Of a DNA stretch of 64,000 bases, positions 27,542 to 36,548 are shown one piece after another. Within the stretch, counting starts at the first letter, position 1; the number at the start of each line of letters is the position of its first letter. The DNA comes from Halomonas sp. KG2 (GTDB taxonomy: Bacteria; Pseudomonadota; Gammaproteobacteria; Pseudomonadales; Halomonadaceae). A program made the position numbers and the translations under genes. The DNA lies in assembly GCA_030440445.1 (NCBI GenBank), contig CP098528.1:3906001-3970000 (forward strand), read 5' to 3'. The notes under the pieces are model-generated. The model had not been told where the DNA came from. It was given only the letters and a program-made list of their open reading frames with translations, and ran no database searches.

Positions 27542-28252
27542 TTACTGCTGGCCCGACAGCTCAACACGGATGCATAACGAATCGTGCAACCAGTGCTCTT
27601 CGTCATATTCGATGGGGCGCTGTTGATCATCAAAAATGGCACGGCAAATGTTGAGTCCTGCCGCGCCTGGGGTAACGAGTAATTCTTCTGCATCTAATGG
27701 CGACAGCGCTTCGGACACCATGCGTATCGAGCGATTGGCCAAGTGATGCCCCCACCGCCCTCTTAACAACCCCCAAAGTGATTGCCCGCTGTAGATATCT
27801 AGCAACTCTGGCGCACGCTCTGGCACCACCCAAAGCGACTCCACCAGCACAGCGCGATCATCCACGTAGCGGCGACGGCGAATATGGTGAAACGGCTGGT
27901 CATCGGGCAGCCCCAAGGCACGGGCAGCCACCGGATGTGAGCGGGTTTCCAGCTTGAGAACCGCCGTGCGTGGTTGCCGCCCCTGAGCGCCTACATAGTC
28001 GTTAAAGCCTGCGTCCCGGGTGGGGTCATACATCAGCCGGGCGGGTGAAATGAACCAACCACGCCGATTGCTGCGATGAATAAGCCCTTCCCCTTCCAGT
28101 TGTGCTAAGGCTTGGCGCAACGTCACCCGGGTCGTAGAGAAGCGCTCTGCCAACGCTCGCTCAGCGGGCAATTTGCCTTCCCACTGCGTGGCATGCTGGG
28201 TAATTAAATAACGAAGCTGTTCCGTTAACTGTAAATAGTAGGCATCAGGCAT
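27542..28252 (-). CDS. phnR: GntR/HutC-family regulator of phosphonate use, PhnR type
   Basis: A 236-residue regulator. The N-terminal GntR winged helix (residues about 5-70) has 'KLPAERALAERFSTTRVTLRQALAQLEGEGLIHRSNRRGWFIS'. The C-terminal UTRA ligand domain (residues about 90-230) has 'HIRRRRYVDDRAVLVESLWV' and 'NICRAIFDDQQRPIEYDEEHW'. ATG 28252 is preferred (agga upstream) over ATG 28276, which lacks a ribosome site. It overlaps the end of the HAD phosphatase gene by 8 bp and so may be co-transcribed with it. Expected inducer: 2-aminoethylphosphonate or a breakdown product. Confidence 0.9.
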   Translation of the reverse strand: MPDAYYLQLTEQLRYLITQHATQWEGKLPAERALAERFSTTRVTLRQALAQLEGEGLIHRSNRRGWFISPARLMYDPTRDAGFNDYVGAQGRQPRTAVLKLETRSHPVAARALGLPDDQPFHHIRRRRYVDDRAVLVESLWVVPERAPELLDIYSGQSLWGLLRGRWGHHLANRSIRMVSEALSPLDAEELLVTPGAAGLNICRAIFDDQQRPIEYDEEHWLHDSLCIRVELSGQQ

Positions 28253-28973
28253 GCGCCGATTTTCCTGACAAATCATTGACCGATGAAGCGTCTGTCGACG
28301 CTGCCATCCGCCAGTCTAAGCGCTGCCAGCCTTCTACACTAGCCACCTCCGCCAGCACGGGATCAGGGTTAACCGCCACTGGGCAGTCGACATACTGCAG
28401 CAGCGGGATATCGTTGCGGGAATCTGAGTAGAACGTTGTATGGCTAGGGGCAATTTTTTGCTCGGTTAACCACTGCTGAAAACGCACTACTTTCCCCCCA
28501 CGGTACGATAGTACGCCTTTGCTATGACCGGTGTAGCTTGCCCCGCTTGCCGCTTGTTCGACACTTAGCTCTACCGCCAGCACATGCTCAATCCCTAACA
28601 TCGTCGCAATCGGCGCGACCAAGTGATGCGATGACGCAGAAATGAGGACGAGGGTATCGCCTGAATGACGGTGCGCGTCCAGGCAGCGCCATGCTTGATC
28701 AAAAATACGTGGCTGCAAATGGGTAGCGACAAAGCGCTCAACTTCTTTTTGTACATCGATTACTCGGCGGCCCCGCAGCGGCGCCAAGGTCATTGCCAAG
28801 TACTCCTCTAGCTTTAACTTACCGGCGTGATAAGCCTGCTGCATCTGTTCGGCACGGGCTATAAAGGTCTCGGCATCACTGATCCACCCCTGCTCAATCA
28901 TCCATAAATTCCAGCGGTCGCTGCAGTCTCCATCCAGGAGGGTGTCATCAAGATCAAACAGAGCGAGGCGCAT
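28245..28973 (-). CDS. HAD-superfamily IB hydrolase, phosphoserine phosphatase-like
   Basis: A 242-residue phosphatase of HAD subfamily IB. Motif I is 'ALFDLDDTLLDGDCSDRW', motif II 'LVLISASSHHLVAPIA', motif III Lys in 'YTGHSKGVLSYRGGK', and motif IV 'FYSDSRNDIPLL'. The cap has the helical character of PSP-like members. The start at 28973 has aaggag well placed; the open frame continues 36 codons upstream without support. Such proteins act on phosphoserine-like or other small phosphates; the natural substrate is unknown. It is the first gene before phnR. Confidence 0.9.
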   Translation of the reverse strand: MRLALFDLDDTLLDGDCSDRWNLWMIEQGWISDAETFIARAEQMQQAYHAGKLKLEEYLAMTLAPLRGRRVIDVQKEVERFVATHLQPRIFDQAWRCLDAHRHSGDTLVLISASSHHLVAPIATMLGIEHVLAVELSVEQAASGASYTGHSKGVLSYRGGKVVRFQQWLTEQKIAPSHTTFYSDSRNDIPLLQYVDCPVAVNPDPVLAEVASVEGWQRLDWRMAASTDASSVNDLSGKSAHA

Positions 28974-29090
28974 GTGGCACTCCTTTTTTCGCGAGTTCGG
29001 CGGCGCGTAGGGTATGCCAACGATGATGACAGGACGATGACGCCATTGATGAGAATGGAAATTGCTCGCCCTACCTGTCAATAAAATGGC

Positions 29091-31829
29091 TTAAGGGGTT
29101 AACCACATTGAGGCAAACTCATCGGCGGGTAGCGGACGACCAAACCAGTATCCCTGAGCTTCGCTGCAGCCCATTTTGGCGAGCAAATCAGCCTGGGCAG
29201 GGCTTTCAACGCCTTCTGCAAGGGTTTTCATATCAAGCGTGTCAGCCATAGCGATAATGGTTTGCACAATCGCCCGATCATGGTGGTTATCGAGCATGTC
29301 ACGCACAAACGAAATGTCTATTTTTAACGCGTCCGCAGCAAAGCGCCGTAAATACGAGAGCGATGAGTAACCCGTACCGAAGTCATCAATAAACAGCGCG
29401 TAGCCAGCCTGACGCATCGCCTGAGTAATTGAGACTGCCTGATCGGGATCACGCATAAAGTCACTTTCAGTGAGTTCAAGCGCAATGGTGCCTGGAGGGA
29501 CACAGGCGGTTAGCTTAGCCACATGTGCGGTTAGCTGTGGGTCGGCAAACTGTTGCGCTGAAATATTGATGGAGAGCCTACCTGGCAGTGGCGTATTACC
29601 GGCCTGCCAAACACTTAACTGACGTGCCGCTTCTTCTAGCACCCAGTCTCCCAGCATGCGAATCAAGCCACGCTCTTCCGCCAAAGCAATAAACTCGCTA
29701 GGGCTTACCCAGCCCCACTCAGGGTCAAACCAGCGGCACAGCGCTTCAGCCCCCGTCAATGTTTTGCTCGTAAGACTGAACTGCGGTTGAAAATAAAGCT
29801 GTAAGCGCCGCTCAGTAATGGCTTGATGCAGGCGCTCGGTCATCCATTGGCGACGCTCCAGCGTCTGACGCATCGCTTGTGTATAGGGGCATACGCTATT
29901 CTCACGGCGTTTTGCGTGATGGAGTGCGATACTGGCTGCGTTAAACAGCTCACCGGCCTCCGATACATCGCTTGGATAACTAGCAATCCCGATACTGATA
30001 TCGAGATTAAAAAGACGATGCCCCAGCTGGATAGGGCGTTTGATAATTTCGCATAACTGAAACACCACTTCTTGAAGGCGAACATCCTCAATGCCGGGCA
30101 ACAGTACGGTAAATTCATCACCGGAAAGTCTTGCAACAGCGCTTTTAGATAGGCTAGCTTGCCGCAAGCGCTCGGCCACGGTTGCGAGTAACTGATCTCC
30201 TACCTCGTGGCCATGTAAATCATTTACCTCTTTAAAGCGTCGGATATCCAGCAGCAGCAGTGAAAGAGAGCCACCCTGACTAGATGCCTCTTTTCCCATA
30301 CTGGCCAATAGCTCCATAAAGCGCGCACGATTAGGCAATCCTGTTGTGCTGTCTGTATAGGCAAGACGTTGCATGTGACGATGATCACGGCGACGTTCTA
30401 GCTCACCGGCAGCACCCGTAGAGAGAATTTTCAACACGGAAGTTGCAAACGCATTGGTCGTCAGTGGTGTTTGATAAAACACCATCATCACTCCAATGGC
30501 ATCACCCTTAGCATTATCCAAGCGGCGGCCTATCCACGCCTGGGTGCTTAACGAGGTTCCCGGCAGCGTAAACGCATGGCCACTTTGAACAACGCTTTCG
30601 CCTTCAAACACGACTCTTTCAGCAGGCGTTCCCTGCAGCATAAACGTTTGGTTATCTATTAACTGACCATTCGCGACTAAACTCACGGTCTGGGCTGCCG
30701 TTGCGGGTAGCACAGCGTTTATCTTATTAGATGTTCCCAAAGGCTGTGGAACGGGTTGATCCAGTAACGCGATAAATCCAGCATCTGCTTCTAATAACGT
30801 GGCTAACGTGATGATCAACTGGTGGAAGTAATCGTCTCCTACGCGTGAGGTAACTGTAGAGGCTACTTGTACCACCGCATCCTGCACGCGTTGTGATTCG
30901 TGCTGGTCGGTCACATCTGAGATAAAGCCCTCGAGATAAGCCACATGGCCATCATCATCGATAACAGCTTGCCCTTGCTCCCACATCCAACGGTAACTGC
31001 CGTCCCGATGGCGCAATCGGTACACCACACGATACGGCTGACGCTGCTGGATTGCCTGTTGTGCGGCTAGATGAACGCGATTTTGATCGGCTTCGTGTAT
31101 GAGGGAGGCAAAACTGATGAGTCGATTATCTTGTAATTCGTCCGGATGATAGCCCGTGAGCGCCTCAGCCCCTTGGCTGACCAACTGCATCGTCCAGTGT
31201 TGATCATTTAGGCAACGGTAGGCCATGCCAGGAAGGTGATTAAGCAATGTGTTTAAACGCCGCTCACTCTCTCGGGCCAATTCTTCACTTTGACGAAGTG
31301 CTTGCTCGGCTTGGCAGCGGCCAAGCTCGGCTCCCGCTTGAGCAGCCACAATGCGCAAGATTTCGTTTTCAAGCCCATCGAGCTGCATCGGTTTATTACT
31401 TAACACCGCCAAGATGCCAATGGCCGAGCCATCGGATGAAAACAGAGGCAGTCCCATGTAACTCTCTGCACCCAGTTGGCTGAGCAGCTCGTCTTTAGGA
31501 AAGCGCGCCTGAACATCGCAGGCATACAAGCAAGGCTCTCTACCTACAACCGTTTCACAAGGCGTTCCCATGAGAGGATAAGCGATATTTTCCTGATGAT
31601 CGTTATTTGACCAAACGGCCAATGTTGTAGCCATATGCGCCTCGGTGACCACAGCGATCAACGCATGATCAATCCCAAGCAGTTGGGCAAGTTGCTCGAC
31701 AAGCGTCGTATAAAAGTCAGGTCTTCCGCTACGCCCTAAACCTTCCGCCAACTGACGGAAAATCTCCGACGCTTCGTTTCTGGTGTGCATTGGCGCACTC
31801 ACTTTTGTCATCGTAGAGCAGCTGCCCAC
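29091..31829 (-). CDS. Cyclic-di-GMP enzyme: GAF-PAS-GAF-GGDEF-EAL protein
   Basis: Up to 912 residues. Order: GAF-like region (about 25-175), coiled linker, PAS with PAC ('RLRHRDGSYRWMWEQGQAVIDDDGHV', about 190-310), second GAF-like region (about 320-475), GGDEF (about 485-640) and EAL (about 655-905). The cyclase motif is 'RLSGDEFTVLLPG' (SGDEF), without an RxxD inhibitory site. The EAL side keeps 'GAEALCRW', 'LELTESDF', 'FIDDFGTGYSSLSYL', 'LKIDISFV' and 'TLAEGVESPAQ', so phosphodiesterase activity is likely. The start is uncertain: GTG 31829 or ATG 31811, neither with a good ribosome site. No membrane segment, so cytosolic. Confidence 0.93.
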   Translation of the reverse strand: MGSCSTMTKVSAPMHTRNEASEIFRQLAEGLGRSGRPDFYTTLVEQLAQLLGIDHALIAVVTEAHMATTLAVWSNNDHQENIAYPLMGTPCETVVGREPCLYACDVQARFPKDELLSQLGAESYMGLPLFSSDGSAIGILAVLSNKPMQLDGLENEILRIVAAQAGAELGRCQAEQALRQSEELARESERRLNTLLNHLPGMAYRCLNDQHWTMQLVSQGAEALTGYHPDELQDNRLISFASLIHEADQNRVHLAAQQAIQQRQPYRVVYRLRHRDGSYRWMWEQGQAVIDDDGHVAYLEGFISDVTDQHESQRVQDAVVQVASTVTSRVGDDYFHQLIITLATLLEADAGFIALLDQPVPQPLGTSNKINAVLPATAAQTVSLVANGQLIDNQTFMLQGTPAERVVFEGESVVQSGHAFTLPGTSLSTQAWIGRRLDNAKGDAIGVMMVFYQTPLTTNAFATSVLKILSTGAAGELERRRDHRHMQRLAYTDSTTGLPNRARFMELLASMGKEASSQGGSLSLLLLDIRRFKEVNDLHGHEVGDQLLATVAERLRQASLSKSAVARLSGDEFTVLLPGIEDVRLQEVVFQLCEIIKRPIQLGHRLFNLDISIGIASYPSDVSEAGELFNAASIALHHAKRRENSVCPYTQAMRQTLERRQWMTERLHQAITERRLQLYFQPQFSLTSKTLTGAEALCRWFDPEWGWVSPSEFIALAEERGLIRMLGDWVLEEAARQLSVWQAGNTPLPGRLSINISAQQFADPQLTAHVAKLTACVPPGTIALELTESDFMRDPDQAVSITQAMRQAGYALFIDDFGTGYSSLSYLRRFAADALKIDISFVRDMLDNHHDRAIVQTIIAMADTLDMKTLAEGVESPAQADLLAKMGCSEAQGYWFGRPLPADEFASMWLTP

Positions 31830-32008
31830 AGAGCACTGTTGTAATAAGCTGTTGCAATAAAATGCAGCGGGCTACAGCATAAACAGTTATTTTACTGATT
31901 TACCATGCCTATCTATGACTCTGCTAACACACGCAGACGCTATAATTGATTATTTAGCACATAACTTAGTGGCTGCTCGCTATGCTGGACAGCACGTTGA
32001 GGGATAAT

Positions 32009-33541
32009 ATGACGAGCCGTTCAGCGGAAGACGAAACACTTTATACTTCGCTTACTAGCGAGCTTCCCAGTTTTCTTGGTAATGCGTTATTACGCTCGGC
32101 TAGCCTACCTTCGCTTCCTGGTATTGCCATGCAAGTGCTTGATATCGCGCGCTCCTCCCGAGCTTCTCTGAGTGACTATGCGCGCGTTATTGAACGCGAC
32201 CCTGGGTTAACGGCGCGCCTTATTGCGGCCGCGAATAGCGTGCACTACCTGCGTTCAGCTCATCCTGCACAAACCAGTTTGGAAGCTACCCAGCGACTGG
32301 GATTAGACGCAACGCTCGCCACTGTATTGAGCTTCACTCTGTTTCCCTGGCCACCCACAGAGAACGCGGCTCTGCAAACATGGCGACGCGCCATTGTTGC
32401 CGCCGTGGTAGCAAGCAAGCTGGCTCACCAACTCTGCCCCACACAGGTTGGCAGCGCATTCACGCTTGCCCTACTGCAAGATATAGGCATTTTGGCGATC
32501 CTCTCCACCTACCCAGACGAGGCCGAGGCACTATACGCTGAACGCAGAATGTCTCACGCACAGTTGGTCAACGCTGAACGCCGCCACTTTGGCAGTGACC
32601 ATACACTGATTGGCGCTTGGTTAGCCGCCAAGTGGGGGCTACCGCCCTCGATCGTGCATGCTATTGACCAAAGCCATGACGGTTTTTTAACCGATGACAT
32701 GGCGACACTCTGCCTGCGTTTATCCGGCCCAATTGCCGATGCTTGGCTCAGCCCTGAACCAAGCACCACCTTAGCAATGTTGCTTAGGCAGTTAGCGGTC
32801 ACAGAAACACTGCCTACGAATGTCATTGAAGCGCTTTTCCATCGCTTGTCAGAACAAATTGATTTATTAACAGATATTTTGGATCTCACCGTACCCGCGC
32901 CTGTGGATAGCCAAACACTGCTGGCGGACGCACAACAGTTGCTCTATCAACACTCTTTGACGCTCACCGCACGATTAGATGCTCAGCAACAACAGCTGGA
33001 CACACTACAGTTGCATAATTCTGCATTAGAAGAACGCAGCCGTATTGACCCACTCACTCAATTGGCTAACCGTGCGTGGTTAGAGCAGCAACTCCAGGAA
33101 CGTTTTGCGCTTTGCAATGAGCAAGGCCGCACAATGTCAGTGGTGTTTATCGATTTAGATCATTTCAAAGTGCTTAACGATCAATATGGCCACCAGGCAG
33201 GCGACTTAATTCTGGAACGTTTTGGTAAAACGCTCGCGTCATTAACTCGCTCAGGCGACTTGGCTGGGCGCTATGGCGGTGAAGAGTTTTTAATTATATT
33301 GCCCGATGAGACCGCCCAAACCGCGAGACAGTTAGCCGAACGCATTGCGCTGCATTTAAATGAGCAACCGATGTTGGAAATTGACCAAGAAGCACTGTAT
33401 ATCACTGCCTCTATGGGCATTGCGTGTTTAAGCGATGGCAACTTCAGTAATGAACGAGAGCTGATAGATGCCGCCGACCAGAGCATGTATTTCATCAAAC
33501 GCTCTGGCCGCCGGGGCATCTCCATTCATGGCCAAGATTGA
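32009..33541 (+). CDS. HDOD-GGDEF diguanylate cyclase
   Basis: A 510-residue protein. The N-terminal HDOD domain (about 20-230) has 'LPSLPGIAMQVLDIARSS', 'VIERDPGLTARLIAAANS' and 'LLQDIGILAIL'. A helical linker rich in Gln and Leu leads to a GGDEF domain (about 345-505) with 'LANRAWLEQQL', 'FIDLDHFKVLNDQYGHQAGD' and the active 'GRYGGEEFLIILPDE'. An RSGD inhibitory site sits five residues before GGEEF, so product inhibition is expected. ATG 32009 has gagggat close upstream and is preferred to ATG 31982. It is divergent from the GGDEF-EAL gene, forming a local c-di-GMP pair. Confidence 0.94.
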   Translation: MTSRSAEDETLYTSLTSELPSFLGNALLRSASLPSLPGIAMQVLDIARSSRASLSDYARVIERDPGLTARLIAAANSVHYLRSAHPAQTSLEATQRLGLDATLATVLSFTLFPWPPTENAALQTWRRAIVAAVVASKLAHQLCPTQVGSAFTLALLQDIGILAILSTYPDEAEALYAERRMSHAQLVNAERRHFGSDHTLIGAWLAAKWGLPPSIVHAIDQSHDGFLTDDMATLCLRLSGPIADAWLSPEPSTTLAMLLRQLAVTETLPTNVIEALFHRLSEQIDLLTDILDLTVPAPVDSQTLLADAQQLLYQHSLTLTARLDAQQQQLDTLQLHNSALEERSRIDPLTQLANRAWLEQQLQERFALCNEQGRTMSVVFIDLDHFKVLNDQYGHQAGDLILERFGKTLASLTRSGDLAGRYGGEEFLIILPDETAQTARQLAERIALHLNEQPMLEIDQEALYITASMGIACLSDGNFSNERELIDAADQSMYFIKRSGRRGISIHGQD

Positions 33542-33555
33542 CCGTTAGTCGTCTA

Positions 33556-34860
33556 CTATCTGTTCAGTGCCTGGGGCAGGTACAAGGCGATTTCAGGGAA
33601 GAGATGCATAAAAGCAATCGCCAGCAGCATCAGCAGGAAGAATGGCAGTGTGGCTTTCGTGATGGTGACAATATCTTTACCGGTGAGTCCTTGAATGACA
33701 AATAGGTTAAAACCCACTGGCGGTGTAATTTGCGACATCTCAACCACAATCACCAGATAGATACCAAACCAGATCAGATCAAATCCAGCGGCGCTAACCA
33801 CGGGCATAATAATGGCTGTGACTAGCAGAATCAGTGAAATACCATCCAAAAAACAGCCCATGATCAACAGCAGCACCGTTAAGGCCACTAGCAGCATCGT
33901 GGGGGATAGCCCCATTTCACCGATCGTGCGAGCTAACTGCATTGGCACCTGAGTAAAGCCCATCGCAGAGGTCAGAAATGACGCGCCAGCAATAATAAAA
34001 GCGATCATGCATGCGGTACGTACGGCGGCAAATAACGAGCTGGTAAAAATGTCTCGATTAAAGTGGCCATTAAAATGCGCAATGACCATCGACAGCACAA
34101 CGCCTACCGCGGCAGCTTCTGTTGGTGATGCTAGGCCACCATAAATCGATACGATAATACCGCCAATCAGCAACAGAATTGGCACCAGCGACCAGGTATT
34201 GCGCAGCTTCTCAACAAAGCTCATGCCCGATTCATCAGCACCGGTTAGCCCGTTTCGGTTACCTTTCAGCAGTGCCCACAGCACCAGATAGGTCATAAAC
34301 ATGGCTAAGATCATCAGCCCCGGCCCAATACCTGCCATGAATAGCCGAGTAATGGACTGCTCAGTCACGACGCCATAAACAATCAGCACGATGGAAGGCG
34401 GAATCAGCAAGCCTAGCGTTGATGCGCTGGCCAATGTACCAATCGCCATGTTGCTGTCATAGCCGCGTCGCTCTAGCTCCGGCAGGGTCATTTTCCCCAC
34501 CGTGGCACAGGTCGCCGCTGAAGAGCCACATACGGCAGCAAACATGCCGCTGCCAATGATATTGGTGTGGAGCAAGCGTCCTGGCAGGCGATTTAACCAG
34601 GGCGACAAGCCACGAAACATATTGTCGGCAAGACCTGAGCGAAACAGAATCTCACCCATCCAGATAAACATCGGCAATGCCGTTAAATCCCAACCATAGC
34701 TTGCTCCCCAAAAATCCGAGGCAAGAATAGGGCCGGGGTCGAAGGGACTAAAAAACTGAAGGGCAACCCAAGCAGTGCCAATCAGAGCAAAGGCAATCCA
34801 GACGCCACTGCCTAACAGCACCACAAGGGTGAAGATGGTAGCCAAACTAAGTAATAGCAC
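33556..34860 (-). CDS. dctM: TRAP transporter large permease (DctM)
   Basis: A 434-residue membrane protein with about 12 hydrophobic segments. TRAP large-subunit marks are 'LPMFIWMGEILFRSGLADNMF', 'FAAVCGSSAATCATVGKMTLPEL', 'TLASASTLGLLIPPSIVLIVYGVVTEQSI', and 'GCFLDGISLILLVTAIIMP'. The start is GTG 34860 with aggaga upstream. It uses the sodium gradient together with the small permease (23 bp upstream) and the binding protein. It converges with the HDOD-GGDEF gene with 14 bp between stops. Confidence 0.96.
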   Translation of the reverse strand: MLLLSLATIFTLVVLLGSGVWIAFALIGTAWVALQFFSPFDPGPILASDFWGASYGWDLTALPMFIWMGEILFRSGLADNMFRGLSPWLNRLPGRLLHTNIIGSGMFAAVCGSSAATCATVGKMTLPELERRGYDSNMAIGTLASASTLGLLIPPSIVLIVYGVVTEQSITRLFMAGIGPGLMILAMFMTYLVLWALLKGNRNGLTGADESGMSFVEKLRNTWSLVPILLLIGGIIVSIYGGLASPTEAAAVGVVLSMVIAHFNGHFNRDIFTSSLFAAVRTACMIAFIIAGASFLTSAMGFTQVPMQLARTIGEMGLSPTMLLVALTVLLLIMGCFLDGISLILLVTAIIMPVVSAAGFDLIWFGIYLVIVVEMSQITPPVGFNLFVIQGLTGKDIVTITKATLPFFLLMLLAIAFMHLFPEIALYLPQALNR

Positions 34861-34883
34861 GAAGGTGTCTCCTGGGTAGCGTC

Positions 34884-35447
34884 TTAATGCGCTTCGTTGT
34901 CGTCGATGGCGGTTGCTTCACGGAAGCTCGCAGGATCGTGGATAGCGATACGCAGCGCTATCCACAAGGCTTCCAGAAGTGCCAATGCCAAGAGCCCTAC
35001 TCCAACGACTAATACCGATTGCGGTATCCACAAGGGAATCGATAAAAAGCCTGACGATACATCGTTATATTGAAGGCTCTCTCTTGCTAGCCCAATCAAG
35101 CCATAAGCCAGCAAAAGGCTGATCACGACCGCAATGAGTAACCCAAACACCTCAAACCAGACGCGTATGGCAGAGGGTAGACGCGAGATAAGCAGCGTCA
35201 CCCGAATATGCGCATGGTGAACAAAGGTGTAAGCAAGCCCGAGAAACGTTGCCCCGACTAATAGATAAGACGCCATCTCAGAAACGCCGGTGATACTCAC
35301 GCCGAGCCGACTAAGGCCAACCAAAACAAGCAACGCATCTACTAACCGGAACGTGACCTGCAGTGCGATAAGTGCACAAATAGCCACCATACACGCGGCA
35401 GCACCCCAAGCACCGAGGCGGTAGAGTTTGTCGAATTTAAACATCAT
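34884..35447 (-). CDS. dctQ: TRAP transporter small permease (DctQ)
   Basis: A 187-residue protein with four hydrophobic segments typical of DctQ; 'YTFVHHAHIRVTLLISRLP' is the conserved cytosolic loop. Start taken at ATG 35447 ('MMFKFDKLYRLGAWGAA'). A longer in-frame start at 35513 would place a 10-bp hairpin inside the coding region and immediately follow the dctP stop, so it is rejected. Acts as the small membrane subunit for DctM. Confidence 0.9.
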   Translation of the reverse strand: MMFKFDKLYRLGAWGAAACMVAICALIALQVTFRLVDALLVLVGLSRLGVSITGVSEMASYLLVGATFLGLAYTFVHHAHIRVTLLISRLPSAIRVWFEVFGLLIAVVISLLLAYGLIGLARESLQYNDVSSGFLSIPLWIPQSVLVVGVGLLALALLEALWIALRIAIHDPASFREATAIDDNEAH

Positions 35448-35476
35448 GTTCGCAGTCTCATTGAGCGCGTGGGTGG

Positions 35477-35503
35477 TAAGGGCGGCACAATTAGCCGCCC
35501 TTA
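35477..35503 (-). terminator. Perfect 10-bp hairpin between dctP and dctQ
   Basis: TAAGGGCGGC (35477-35486) pairs with GCCGCCCTTA (35494-35503) around a 7-base loop. It lacks a T-run, so it is more likely an mRNA-stabilising or attenuating structure that keeps the binding-protein message more abundant than that of the permeases, as is common in binding-protein operons. Confidence 0.7.
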
Positions 35504-35526
35504 AAGCCAGCATTAGTTGTTAAGAC

Positions 35527-36516
35527 TCAGTTACCGCGTTGTTCGCGATAGCTCTCTAAGGCTTGTTTTGCGTCATCGTCAGCACGAGATTCCCAGTCGG
35601 CAAACAGCTCATCGCCCGCCGCTTGCAGAGCGGCTGAGACCGCCTCGTTAGGCTGAGAAACTGAAATGCCATTCTCCTTCAGCGCCTCCAGGCTAGTTTC
35701 ATTGTTCTCGCGGCTCATTTGCCAGCCACGCTCTTCAGCCCGAGCAGCCGCTTCCATCAGCGCGTCTTGGGTAGCTTCATCTAAACGATCAAAGCTGCGC
35801 TGACTCATAAACACAATATTCTTAGGCAGCCACAAGTTGGCATCGGTGTAGTCGGTCACATAGTCCCAGGCTGCCATGGAGTTGCCGGTAGAACTGGACG
35901 TAATCATGGCATCCACACGTCCGGTGCTAAAAGCGGTAGGAATATCAGACTCTTCGGTTTCTGTCGGGCTGCCACCTAAGTTATCGACGAAACGCTGAGT
36001 ATTAATATTTGGCGCACGCACCCGCAAGCCGTCGAACTGACCGGGATCCGTTAACGGTGCCGAGGTGTAAATGCCCTGCGCTGGCCAAGCGACAGCATAC
36101 AAAGGCACCATTCCTTCATAGGCAAATAGCTCAGTAATCATCGGCTTAGTGGCTTCCCACAAGGCATAGGCATCTTCATAGCTACCGGCTACCCCTGGCA
36201 GCGTATCCACTTCGAAAATAGGATCATCATTGGAAAGAATGGAGAGGAACACTTCGCCAGCATCAATCGTGCCGCGGCGCACCGACGGCTTAATTTCACC
36301 ATGTGAGACCAGAGAACCACCGCTGTGCACCGTAATGGTTAAGTCACCGTTTGTAGCCTCAGCCACATCCTCTGCAAACTGTTTATTGTTTTGGGTATGG
36401 AAACTTGCATCACCATAAGGCGTTGCCATGGTCCATTCAGCCGCATGGGCAGTCGCCACAGCGGCAAGGCTGCAAGCGGTCACTAACAGTAACGGCGTTG
36501 TTATACGTTTATGCAT
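35527..36516 (-). CDS. dctP: TRAP transporter solute-binding protein (DctP family)
   Basis: A 329-residue periplasmic protein with a signal peptide of about 25 residues ending 'VATAHAAEW'. The mature part has the DctP pattern 'TMATPYGDASFHTQNNKQFAEDV', 'GEIKPSVRRGTIDAGEVFLS' and 'LRVRAPNINTQRFVDNLGGSPTE', where the Arg binds the carboxylate of the ligand. It is the first gene of the TRAP operon, just downstream of a LysR gene and not far from pxpABC, so 5-oxoproline or a similar acid is a reasonable guess for the ligand, not shown by sequence. Confidence 0.93.
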   Translation of the reverse strand: MHKRITTPLLLVTACSLAAVATAHAAEWTMATPYGDASFHTQNNKQFAEDVAEATNGDLTITVHSGGSLVSHGEIKPSVRRGTIDAGEVFLSILSNDDPIFEVDTLPGVAGSYEDAYALWEATKPMITELFAYEGMVPLYAVAWPAQGIYTSAPLTDPGQFDGLRVRAPNINTQRFVDNLGGSPTETEESDIPTAFSTGRVDAMITSSSTGNSMAAWDYVTDYTDANLWLPKNIVFMSQRSFDRLDEATQDALMEAAARAEERGWQMSRENNETSLEALKENGISVSQPNEAVSAALQAAGDELFADWESRADDDAKQALESYREQRGN

Positions 36517-36548
36517 GGGGACGTCCTCTCATTCATATTGATGGAAGT

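Noticed and set aside
28974..29081. 36-codon upstream extension of the HAD phosphatase
   Set aside because: The strong aaggag before ATG 28973 and the immediate HAD motif I make the shorter start clearly better.
35448..35513. Longer start for dctQ
   Set aside because: It would run through the 10-bp hairpin and start right after the dctP stop without a membrane-like start; the shorter start gives the family's usual N-terminus.
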